Source of the DNA: Paulinella micropora
Lineage: Eukaryota; Cercozoa; Imbricatea; Euglyphida; Paulinellidae
DNA: 64,000 nt
Assembly: GCA_019918135.1 (NCBI GenBank)
Contig: WBZZ01000721.1
Location: 132,116 to 196,115 of the forward strand
Direction of reading: 5' to 3'
Shown: positions 1 through 9,496 of the stretch, piece after piece
Position numbering within the stretch: the stretch's first letter is position 1
Layout of the letters: the number at the start of each line of letters is the position of its first letter
Translations under genes and position numbers: made by a program
The notes under the pieces: generated by a model
What the model was told of the DNA's origin: nothing
The model's database searches: none
Seen by the model: the letters and a program-made list of their open reading frames with translations, nothing else

Positions 1-221
1 ACAAACCGTGACCAAGACGCAAGAGAAAAGAAACATCCTGGTAAACTTATTTATTTCCCCGGCACGCCAGTGATTTGTGTAGAAGTTTGTAATGTAATAC
101 GATAGATTTTACTTTTTGTGCTAAGAATTGTGTCAGGTGGAGCCGATATCTCCGTTGTCGTCGGCAAAAAAAAGAAAAAAAAACAGTAGATGGCCATTGT
201 CGAGGCACAACGACTATGCAC

Positions 222-727
222 ACGACGATACACACACACGTACAACAGGTCTGTAGACACAGCAACACACAGACACACAAACACACAGACACACACTTAC
301 ACAAACACACAGACACACACTTACACAAACGCACACTTACACAAACACACACACACACACACACAAACACACACTTACACAAACGCACACACACGCACAA
401 ACACACACACACTTACACAAACACACAAACACACACACACACACAGACACACACTTACACAAACGCACAAACACACACATACACAAACACACACACACAC
501 AAACACACACACAAACACACACACAAACACACACACACAAACACACACACAGCAACACCACACAAACACACACACACACACACACACACAAACAAACACA
601 CACACACAAACACACACACACACGCACAAACACACACACACACTTACACAAACACACAAACACACACTTACACAAACGCACAAACACACACTTACGCAAA
701 CACAAACACACACAAACACACACTTAC

Positions 728-758
<31 letters not shown>

Positions 759-1000
759 AACACACACACAAACACACACAGCAACACAAACACACAAACA
801 CACACTTGCACAAACACACACATACACTTGCACAAACACACAAACACACACTTACACAAACACACACACAAACACACAAACACACACAAACAAACACACA
901 CGCACACACAAACACACAGACACACACTTACACAAACAAACACACACACAAACACACAAACACACACACAAACACACACACACACACACAAGGACTGTAC
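222..1000. repeat. CA-rich microsatellite tract
   Basis: Almost 800 bp of interrupted (CA)n with recurring CTTACACAAA and AACACACA variants. It is open in several frames only because CA/TG repeats lack stop codons; the Thr-His and Cys-Val repeat translations are not genes. The 220 bases to its left show nothing recognisable. Confidence 0.95.
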
Positions 1001-1059
1001 ACACGACACTGTGGACTAACACTCCAAAGGGCTGTGTACAAAAAGATTTGGAATGTTGT

Positions 1060-1284
1060 CACCATTGTGCAAACACAATGTTGGCACCATTTCGCAAACC
1101 CAATGTTGGCACCATTGCGCAAACCCTATGTTGGCACCATTGCGCAAACCCAATGTTGGCACCATTGCACAAACCCAATGTTGGCACCATTGCGCAAACC
1201 CAATGTTGGCACCATTGCGCAAACCCAATGTCGGCACCATTGCGCAAACCCAATGGCGGCACCATTGCGCAAACCCAATGGCGA
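1060..1284. repeat. 25-bp minisatellite, 9 copies
   Basis: Nine head-to-tail units of 25 bp beginning CACCATTGCGCAAACC, differing by 0-3 bases each. The unit length is not a multiple of three, so translation cycles through all frames and no protein repeat is conserved. There are no spacers, so it is not a CRISPR array. A short G-rich stretch follows at about 1348-1360. Confidence 0.93.
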
Positions 1285-1374
1285 GAACTGCGTAGTAAAC
1301 AAAACCGAAAACCATGTGGATAAGGTTTTGGCGCAAAAATAATTTCGGGAGGGGGGGCCGGGCCGTTTTTAGTG

Positions 1375-1695
1375 TTTGCTTATGCTTTTACTGGTAAGTG
1401 ACAGAACCAAGAACCCTTGTTGGTATGCACATGTCTTGCTTTGCAAGCAAGCAGTATGGATTTTATGTGTGTGTGTGTAGTCTTGCGTGTGTGTGTGACA
1501 CTGTGTGCAAAAAAGAAATGCATGAGTTGTGTCGGTGTGTGTGTGTGTGTTCATTCGTTCTAGATCTTGCGCGCAGAGGGAAAGTGCGTTGGGTTGTGTG
1601 TGTGCATTCATTTTTGCGTGTGTGCAAACGAAAGTGCGTGGGTTGTGTGTGTGTGTGGTTTTGCGTGTGTGAGTGAGAGAAAGGAAAAAAAAAAC
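1375..1695. repeat. TG-rich intron-like repeat, shared with 30.25-30.64 kb
   Basis: TG-rich sequence interspersed with GCAAAAAAGAAATGCATGAG and TTCTAGATCTTGCG. The same mosaic appears inverted at about 30246-30610. In both places it lies beside exon-like sequence of the same family, so it probably represents a variable intron or spacer of that family. Confidence 0.6.
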
Positions 1696-2032
1696 CTGTG
1701 GCTGTTCTTGTGCAAGGTAAGGCAAACGTGATGATGAAGGCCCTGACGCCCCAAAGGCTAGAGCTGTTGATAAGATGCATTGGGTTCCGGCTGTTGTCGC
1801 TGATCGTACTGATGGCGTGCATGCCAGTGCAGAGAACACCATCAACCTTCATGGTATAATGTTCAGAAAGCACCTTGTCCGTATCTGACTGTAAACGAAC
1901 TGTACCGGGACTCAGCTCCCCCAATTCAAAGCCTGCCGGTAATACATCTGTGTCGACAAAGAGGCCGCAGCCGCCGCCTCTGTCCTTCGGCAGCCAACCT
2001 ATGTATACGGGGGATCTTTGCGCCCGCAACAT
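1696..2032 (-). pseudogene. First-exon fragment of a dispersed gene family, SET-like
   Basis: A minus-strand reading begins with ATG at 2032 and runs about 112 codons to a possible splice donor (CAG|GTTTTT) at 1696/1695. The peptide contains GLFVDTDVLPAG, then a Y-rich stretch and NPMHLINSS. This order weakly resembles SET domains (G-x-G-L/V-F..., ...R-F-I-N-H-S), but the NHS motif is not preserved and no downstream exons follow here. The last 70 bases recur at about 29270-29345 next to other exons of the same family, so this is probably one copy of a multi-exon gene family. SET assignment is inference; the duplication is seen directly. Confidence 0.35.
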
Positions 2033-2130
2033 ACTATTACGAACCTAAATACACACATAAATCATTTGGCGGTCACGCAACAATGATGAATAATACACAC
2101 ATAAATCATTCCGGTCCCGCATCAGACACT

Positions 2131-2262
2131 AGCGTGTGTGTGTGTGTGTGTGTGTAGTGTGTGTGTGTGTGTGTGTGTGTAGTGTTTGTGTGTATGTGTG
2201 TGTATGTGTGTGTTTGTGAGTGTGTTTGTGTGTGTGTGTACATGTGTGTGTGTCTGTCTGTC
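2131..2262. repeat. (GT)n microsatellite
   Basis: About 130 bp of interrupted GT repeat. It is preceded by two copies of AATACACACATAAATCATT (around 2047 and 2092), a short direct repeat. Confidence 0.9.
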
Positions 2263-2612
2263 CACAAATTTGAAAAAAAAACATGATTGGTGTGGGTGAA
2301 AATTGGTGCACTGTTATTTCAAAGAAAACTAATGCAAATAAGAAAGTATTATCATTCCGGCTCAAGTCAGGTCTTGGAATGAGCCGAAAACATGAAATCA
2401 CTCGCAAATTCCTAGCTTTGCCTTCAGGCACACTGCGACAACTTTGGTCAAAAATTCAAACGTAACAACACGCAAAGACATCGATGCATCTGCAGCGACA
2501 GAATGGTTTTGGCAAACGATTTTTTTTTAGAAAACCAAAGCTAAGACACAACAACATTAGAACACTACTGTTTCAGAAGCTATCGTCCAACCTGCTGCAT
2601 AGGTACACGCAG

Positions 2613-2665
<53 letters not shown>

Positions 2666-3829
2666 ATTCCTCTCAACTTTTTCGGTGCAGTATTTTTTTC
2701 TGCGAAAAACTACCACAGAAAAAAACAACTCCATTCCGCCTCAAGTTAGCTTTGGAAAGAGCCTAAACTATGTTTTCGTGACTAATTTTGTTTTCCTCTT
2801 GTTGTATCAAGTGCACCAAAATGGTGTCCTCAACCTTGAAAACGATTTTTTCAACCGTCGCGCGATGCCAAAGCTTGCATGACTATTGCCAAAATTTGAA
2901 GGTTTCCGCCAAACCGAACAGATCGCAGAGGTTACAAATCAAAATTCTGTTCCCAAAATTTCGAAAAAGGTGCAGTCTTTGAAAAAAGACTTTTGAGGCT
3001 GTCATAATTAAGCGAACTATGAAAAAAAAACCGCTTATTAATAGCCGGCGTCAAAGGTCACTTTAATCAAACATAAAGTGACCAGGCTGCACCGTCGTGA
3101 TGTTTGAACGGTGCCGAGCTTCAAGTCACCGTGGCGGCCAGTGATCATACTCCATAACTTCAAATTGTGAATTGAAGTTCACTGCCACGTGACTTTTTGA
3201 TACTATGATTACTACTGATCCGAGTATTTTCAAGACTCGTGACTTTATCAATTCCGCGGCAACCCGCTTATAATTCACGGTACTAATCAGTTCAACTCGC
3301 TGCACCTCTCGCCTGGTATTAATACATGTCGGAAATAAGTATGCCACGGATTTGAAAACGTGACAGCTGAGCTAGGACAAGGATGCTCCGGGGCCGCTCC
3401 CGGCCGGGTGTCACATGATCATATTGAAGTTATATTATATAATATATCATTGAACTTAGTATAAATTATTCAAGTTGAATCCTGATTCTTCGGATTAGAG
3501 AACAAGGTCCGAGCCACAAGTTTACAACTAGTCGGCGCCGTAGTCACATGATTAATGTGATTATTAAATGATAATACTATCCGTAGTTATAATACAGTGA
3601 CATTGAGTCAGATGATGATACTATTGTTTCAAGTTCAGTAATTGAGCCCGCCAGGCCGGGACCGTCTCGGGAGTCCGACCGGAGTAGCAAAAATTTGCTT
3701 CCGAGGCTTCTAACAGTGGTCGGACTCTTACTCTTCCGGGGCGCGCACTTATCCCTACTCATATATATGTACTACCAGGCCGGGTGGCAGCTGAGGGGCA
3801 AGTACAATATTCTATCGGCAAGTTAAAGT
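2263..3829. other. Noncoding, low-complexity host DNA
   Basis: No convincing gene. It holds a 52-base poly(A) run (2613-2664) and a diverged internal duplication (around 2350-2400 against 2730-2770, sharing CATTCCGSCTCAAGT-like sequence). From about 3060 it is AT-rich with a palindromic TTATATTATATAATATA tract near 3430. The short ORFs here lack family features. Confidence 0.6.
3826..3829. repeat. Target-site duplication, left (AAGT)
   Basis: AAGT directly outside the left LTR; the same four bases lie directly outside the right LTR at 14858-14861. Confidence 0.8.
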
Positions 3830-4528
3830 TGTAATAAGACCGGAGGTCTACCCTTACGAGCTCAATGAAAAAGTAACAAAGGAATTTTAATAATTGAACA
3901 CAACTGGTTCACTACTAACGACCACTTCTATTACAGAAAGGGTTGTCAGGAATGAACCCAAACAAAAAGCCAGAGGGAAAACACCGGTCAAACCGGAGTG
4001 TCCCTTTGACTGGTTCCCTGACATGATGCGTTACGTCCGTAACCTGCACAAATGCCAAAACACACCACAAACCACAACCCATAAGTGCGTTTTCCCTTAT
4101 TTAGCCATACATTCCCAGTCACGGGAAAAAAGCCAAATTTCACGGTTTTTCCGTGATCTTTTTTCCAAAACTTCAAACGGTTACTACTTGTACTGTAGAA
4201 GGATCGGGTCAACGCTATCAATGTGGGAGGTTATTCCATATGGATGCTACACAACTGTGTATTCTGCATCCTAATAACCCTCTCCACGCCGGTAAACTGT
4301 TAAGTGTAAAATGTAGGTTTTAAGGTCCTATGGGGGTCCAAGCTTCCTAGCTTTTCCTCCATATTCCTTGTCCTACTACAACATTAAAACCGGATATATT
4401 AATCAGAACCGGAAATGTAATAAGAATTCATCTTAAATTACATTTAATAACAAGAAAATACTTCCAAGAGTAAATTCCCGTAAAGCCCCAATAGCGTATA
4501 AACGATGTAGTATACCGTGGGTGTTACA
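3830..4528 (-). repeat. Element 1 3' LTR
   Basis: 699 bp, ends TGT...ACA. Almost identical to 14158-14857 and related to the LTR half at 56370-56758. A 126-codon ORF across the LTR is broken by the 1-base indel in the other copy and is not a gene. Confidence 0.96.
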
Positions 4529-4533
4529 TAGCA

Positions 4534-4550
4534 CCCCTTTCCCCTCCTTT
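4534..4550 (-). promoter_or_regulatory. Polypurine tract of element 1
   Basis: On the minus strand AAAGGAGGGGAAAGGGG, ending 5 nt before the 3' LTR. This is the position and composition expected for the plus-strand primer of reverse transcription. Confidence 0.8.
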
Positions 4551-5112
4551 GAGATCGCTCGGATCTCAATCCTGGAGTAATACCACCGGAGACTACATCT
4601 CGTATAATCTCGTCAGTACCGGCTTTTTGGGGAATCCCAGCCGATTGTCCACCATCCCAAGAGCTACCCTAGCTCGACCCCTGATCAAATATTATCAAGA
4701 GCCATCCAACAGATTATAGGCTTGTGCTTCATGTGGGCTAAGTTCCGAGACTTATTGTTGCCCGAAGATCGTGAATCATGGCACTCGACCAGCTCACGTC
4801 TTCAACCCTACGCGCGCGATTTCCCGAAGTCACAGACCCATAGTCTGGCCGACCACCAGCCAGACCCTGTCTAATCCGTCAAATGTGAATGGTGCCTTGG
4901 CCCTGAAGTCCGAATAGACCGAACCCCAAAGTCCAAACCTTAAAACGACGATGGCCTTTTCGCCGAGTTCCCTTGTACTGTGCCCGTAAAGTTTTAAAGT
5001 TGAGTAGGACCCTCAGTACTGTTTATCCCACACACTATGGTCAATGTGTGCCCAACTGCCCTCCGACCCGCTTTTCCGTTCCTTCTTTTTAAAGTTGCAT
5101 CCCGGATGCCCC
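4551..5112 (-). other. 3' untranslated region of element 1
   Basis: About 560 bp between the last element ORF and the PPT. No ORF or structure is supported. Confidence 0.6.
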
Positions 5113-5830
5113 TTATCCCTTTAGGCTCGGATGCTTCTTCCCCCGCACCGTTTCAGTTGCATGTGCACCCCCGATTAGCCTTAAGTCAAGCCCGCTTTGC
5201 TTGAGCAAGTCCCAAACCTTCTGTGGAATGTGCCCGTCGTGCAACTCGAAGGGGCAATCAAGCACTCCCCTCGGCCACGCTGATATGGTCCATGCCTCGT
5301 GATCCCTGTCACCCTTCCGTGTGGCTGGATCAATTTTGGCATCCCATACCTCCCTATTTGCAGCATCCCACCATACCGGGACATACTCGCGGTACATCCG
5401 GTTGTCAACCGTATCCTTATCCCAAGACCGGTAAAACTGCAGCATAGGCGGAAGGTTTTTGAGCGCACTCCTTGACGATCGAGTCTTCCTCGAGTCCTCT
5501 GCCAGTCCCACAACCTTCATCACAAAGAGAGTATCCTTGTCTCCCTTTGCAACGAACCTAGTCGGGGGCCTGACCAAATAGAACCGACCCAGAACCCATG
5601 TCATTTCTAGTGCCTCATTACCCTCCTTCCATAACTTGTGCTTGACGTCCACCCGCGAGGGCACCACTGGCTCCTCCGGCCCCGCCTGCACATCCCTCCT
5701 CCCGCGTTTACCCGGCCTACTTCCAGGTTCTGAGTAGATCAGATCATTATCCGCCGCCCTCTTCGCCGCCTCTGTGGGTGGCTTGCGACTTGTATCTGAT
5801 CCCTTTTTCCCAACCTCAGGCCCTTGGAGC
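5113..5830 (-). CDS. Element 1 C-terminal pol domain (after integrase)
   Basis: A frame open from about 5830 to a stop at 5113, about 230 codons, continuing pol after integrase by a -1 change. Recognisable blocks are WVLGRFYLVRPPT, MLQFYRSWDKDT, AWTISAWPRGVLDCPFEL and GHIPQKVWDLL. The same blocks occur in the same order downstream of the integrase of element 2 (WYVGKVYILLPP, ILQFYRSHQDL, QIQVWPRMVLDYPFDL, GRIPIRVWDEI at 44150-44560). I do not recognise the domain. The position is where chromoviruses carry a chromodomain, but the aromatic cage pattern of a chromodomain is not evident. The frame overlap includes GGGAAAAAGGG (minus strand, 5811-5801), whose first seven bases fit the X-XXY-YYZ slippery pattern in the integrase frame. 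Confidence 0.75.
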
Positions 5831-7472
5831 TTATCTGGCCGACACCATCTTCAGGGGCCCGTGCCTTCCTCCCCTCCTGGCCCTTTCGGTCCCCGGGCTT
5901 CCCACCATCGGGTTCCTTATCCGTTCCCAACTTAGGAGGGTCTTGAAACTCCCCCTTTTCCCTGACGAGCGCTTCTTGGAGCGTCTCGTTCTCCATGAGA
6001 AACGGATCGTACTTGATGAGGCGTCGAACATTGACAATCTTGTTCTCCCCCCTGCCTCGTATCCGATAGTTAAACGGCCCAGTCTGTTGCATCACCTGAT
6101 AAGGCCCCTTCCAGTGGACAAACATCTTTGAAGATATGCCCTTCGGAACCTGTGGGTAATACAACATGACAATGTCACCCGGCTTATAGGTTACCATAGA
6201 CAAGTCCTGTTCCAAGGGTTCTTTGCTCAGCTGACGGGTCTGTTCCGCCAGCCTCGCTTGCCGTACCGCTTGCATGGCCTCCATGGACACACGCATACGA
6301 ACCCCCCACAGCTCATCCTCATCCATCATAAGCCCAGGCCCATCCTGATATACCAAGTGCTGGGGCATCACTGGCTCCTGCCCGTATACCACCTGATATG
6401 GGGATCTACATTCCGCCCCCGCTCCAAGAGCCTTCGATGGCATCGCGTTCATAGCGAAAACAAAGCTCGGGACCACCTCTCTCCACAAGAGCTGACTCTT
6501 CTTGCAGTAGGTCCTTAGAGCCGACTTGAGTGGTCTATGCACCCGCTCAATCTTGCCATTAGCCTTCGGATTGTACGGTGTAACGTACTGCCAGTGAACC
6601 CCGTAAAAGTTCGCGAGCCTTTCCATTAGCTCGTTGTCAAAGGCTGGCCCCTTGTCTGAGCAGATCGTCTTGGGGACCCCTACCACACATAGGACTCGAT
6701 CGATCAGCTCCCTGGCTGTCGTCTCCGCCGTTGTGTCAGGCACTGGTATCGCCCAAACGTAATTGCTCGCCCTGTCAATGACCGTCATCAAGAACTTATC
6801 CTTCGCCGGCCCCACCGGCGGCAACGGTCCCACGTGGTCCACATGCAGGAACTCAAAGAGCCTTTCCAGCAATGTAAATTTCCCAACCGGGATTTTCCCT
6901 TCCACTGGGTGCCGTTTGTTCATCTGACAGGTCGTGCAGCCCTTGACCCTTTCCTTAACGAACTTATCCATTCCTTCCCACCAGAACCTCCGTTTGATAA
7001 TCCACTGCGTCCTTTGCACCCCCGGGTGATTAACCAACGGGATCACGTGCGACGCTACGTAGATCATCTGTCTCAGTTTAGCTGGGACCCACAAAACCCA
7101 CTTTTCCGGGTTCTTGGCCGTCTCCGCGGTTTTGCCCATATACCACAGGAGACCATCCCGCCATGCCAGAGTCTTAAGCTGTGTTCGGATTCTCTCCGTC
7201 AGCAACAGCTCGTCCTTTGCCATGAAGTACCGGATCAAGTCCTTGTACTCCCCATCTGCCCTCTGGCACTGTCTCAGGCCTCCACGGGCGCGATACGCAC
7301 TGTACCGTCCTCTACCTGGATTCCCACTTGAGGTCTGGAGTCCGGCTCCGACCTCTCCATAGCCTTCCCCGGCTCCATTGAGGTCACCTCCGGCTCTGGA
7401 GCCGTCTCCCCGCCCGGGTCTTCCACGTAGGTTCGGACGGCCGGTGCCGCGTGCCCCAGGCAACAGTAGCAC
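5739..7472 (-). CDS. Element 1 integrase
   Basis: A 577-codon frame; the first ~65 codons are probably out-of-frame noise, since the RT frame runs in parallel there. The HHCC zinc finger is SHVIPLVNH...CTTCQ (about residues 142-182). The catalytic triad is D212 (HVDHVGP), D273 (CSDKGPAFDN) and E309 (NGKIERVHR), giving D-60-D-35-E. The tail SSKMFVHWKGPYQVM...IVNVRRLIKYDPF is the usual GPY/F-type C-terminal module. It inserts the cDNA into the genome. It lies downstream of RNase H, as in Ty3/gypsy. The frame joins the RT frame by a -1 step somewhere between 7472 and 7274, with no canonical slippery heptamer that I can find. Confidence 0.92.
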   Translation of the reverse strand: MLLLPGARGTGRPNLRGRPGRGDGSRAGGDLNGAGEGYGEVGAGLQTSSGNPGRGRYSAYRARGGLRQCQRADGEYKDLIRYFMAKDELLLTERIRTQLKTLAWRDGLLWYMGKTAETAKNPEKWVLWVPAKLRQMIYVASHVIPLVNHPGVQRTQWIIKRRFWWEGMDKFVKERVKGCTTCQMNKRHPVEGKIPVGKFTLLERLFEFLHVDHVGPLPPVGPAKDKFLMTVIDRASNYVWAIPVPDTTAETTARELIDRVLCVVGVPKTICSDKGPAFDNELMERLANFYGVHWQYVTPYNPKANGKIERVHRPLKSALRTYCKKSQLLWREVVPSFVFAMNAMPSKALGAGAECRSPYQVVYGQEPVMPQHLVYQDGPGLMMDEDELWGVRMRVSMEAMQAVRQARLAEQTRQLSKEPLEQDLSMVTYKPGDIVMLYYPQVPKGISSKMFVHWKGPYQVMQQTGPFNYRIRGRGENKIVNVRRLIKYDPFLMENETLQEALVREKGEFQDPPKLGTDKEPDGGKPGDRKGQEGRKARAPEDGVGQISSKGLRLGKRDQIQVASHPQRRRRGRRIMI

Positions 7473-9496
7473 TCATGCTCCACCTTATCCTCATCCAGAA
7501 TAGCGGCTTTCTCAGCCTCATATTCCCTCAGGTGTTGCACAGCCTCCTCCGCAAAGTGTTCCGTACAACACTCCGCTTGGCCAACCTCCCGTTCCAACTG
7601 AGACAACATGACCCTCTTATATTCCCCCTTCCTTGCCTCCATCACCCCAGACTCCTTCCGACTAGAGCCTGGGTGAGCCTTATTGGCATAGAAGATCATG
7701 TTCGCCGGCAAGATATCCTTTTGATTCTTCCTCAACGCCAAATCCTAGAACTCGTCCATCTGCTGCATCGCAGCCAGACATGCGGACGGTGTTGAGTAAT
7801 TGACCCTTGACAAAGAGTCAGCCACAATATTCTTCTTGCCGGGAATGTACTTGACGGTAAAGTCATAACACGACAGCAAGGCTTGCCACCTGGCCAACCT
7901 GCCTGTGCAATCGTTCGTCATCAACCACATAAGATTCTGGTGGACCGTTCTTACCACGATATCCCGTGACCCCCATAAGTATTCCCTGATTCTTATAAAC
8001 GACCAAACCACCGCCAAGGCCTCCCTCTGCCTTGTACAGTAGTTTTGTTCTGCCTTATTGAGCTTTCGGCTCAAGTACATGATCGGCCGTAAGACCCCCT
8101 TATCATCGTATTGCTGTAAGACCGCCCCGACCGCGTACTTAGACGCATCGGTGTCTAGCACATACTGTTTGTCAACATCCGGCATCATCAAGATGCAGTC
8201 CTTGTTCAACTTGGGATCACGAGTCAACATTTCCTTAATGAACTCGAACGTCTCCTCCTGTTTAGGCGTCCATTCCCGTGTATCGCCTTTCAAGTACAGC
8301 TCTCTTAACGGCTTAACCGTATCCGACCAATTCGGAAAGAACTGACTGTAATATTGCGCAAGCGCAATGAAGGAGAATAATTCCGATCGCGTCTGAGGCC
8401 GCTTAATGCCTTCCACAGCATCCCTCTTTTTACCCGCAATCGCTACCGTCCCATTCGAGATATCATATCCTAGGTATGTAACCTGTCGGGTGGCAAACTG
8501 GCACTTGTCCAAGTTCACCTTGAGACCAAACTCTCTCACCCGTCGGAAAACATCCTGGATGTGGGCTAGGTGTTCCTCCATGGTATTGGAGTAGATAATA
8601 ATATCATCTATGTAACAGAAAGCGTAATCCTCTGCCTTCTGCCCATATTTCTCCATAAACCCACCTGCCCTTCCATCCTCAAATTGCCGCCCCAGCATCT
8701 TCTGCATTGCTGCCTGAAATATGCCCGGCGAGTTCCTCAAACCCATTGGCAATACCTTCCATTGGTATAGCGTCATCCCTACCACAAACGCTGTAAGCCA
8801 CCTGCTCTTCCTACTGAGCGGGATCTGCCAGAACCCATTTTTGAGGTCCAATACCGAGTAAAATTTTGCGTGTTTTAACTTGCGCATACAGTCATCGATC
8901 TTAGGCAGCGGATACCGCTCACCCTCGATGATCTTGTTCGCCCGATAGTAATTCACACAAAACCTTAGTCCCCCATCCGGCTTAGGAACCATGCGTACAT
9001 GTGACGAAATCGGGGAGTCTGAAAACTCCGTGAAATCATCAGCCTGTAGCTCCTCTGCCTTTTCCTGGGCAATGCTCTCCTCCTTCCGGCCCAGGATAGA
9101 CCTCCTAGAGGCATGCGTGATATTCATCCCAGGAATCTTCCTGAGATGAGCTTCAAAATGCTTGACCGTGCCCGGTCTAGGCGGATCAAAGATCTCCTTT
9201 TCCTTGGCAATCACATCCTGAAGGCACTTGAGATCTTCCTTATTCCCCTTCCAGTCCGCCCGCATTTGAGCCATCCTGTCATCCCATGACTGAGCGTCTT
9301 TCCGACTTTTAAGTTCGGGCGCCTCAGCCATGTCCGACCACGCATCCTCCACCAGTCCATCCTCGGAGGGCATTTCCACTTCCTTCTGATGGTATTTGAC
9401 TTCCGAAAACTCATCCCTTTCCCAAGGTTTGCCATTCGATCCATAATCATCGCATACTGGATAGGCGCCCTTTTTGTGTAAAACCCTGTGAAGCAC
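7274..9496 (-). CDS. Element 1 reverse transcriptase-RNase H and linker
   Basis: The main frame (9496 to a TAG at 7745-7747) encodes RT with PKPDGGLRFCVNY, FYSVLDLKNGFWQIPL, QWKVLPMGLRNSPGIFQ and the catalytic YIDD (Tyr 295). It continues into RNase H with YVLDTDASKYAVGAVLQQ and the conserved NYCTRQREALAVVW. After the in-frame TAG the same frame stays open to 7274 (PGSSRKESGVMEARKG..., a Cys/Glu-rich linker), so the TAG interrupts rather than ends pol. The upstream joint to Gag-protease is a -1 change near 9430-9440 at GGGAAAGGG. Synthesises cDNA from element RNA inside the capsid. Confidence 0.92.

Noticed and set aside
1060..1284. CRISPR-like array
   Set aside because: The units are contiguous without spacers and the DNA is eukaryotic; it is a minisatellite.
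190..1323. Long ORFs on both strands over 0.2-1.3 kb
   Set aside because: They arise because CA/TG repeats contain no stop codons; the products are Thr-His or Cys-Val repeats with no conservation.
3894..4274. 126-codon ORF repeated in both LTRs of element 1
   Set aside because: It is antisense to the element inside the LTR and is truncated in the other copy by the single-base indel.
9211..9430. Tail of the 1,597-codon Gag frame
   Set aside because: The RT frame clearly carries the conserved sequence here; the Gag frame is open by chance after the -1 joint.
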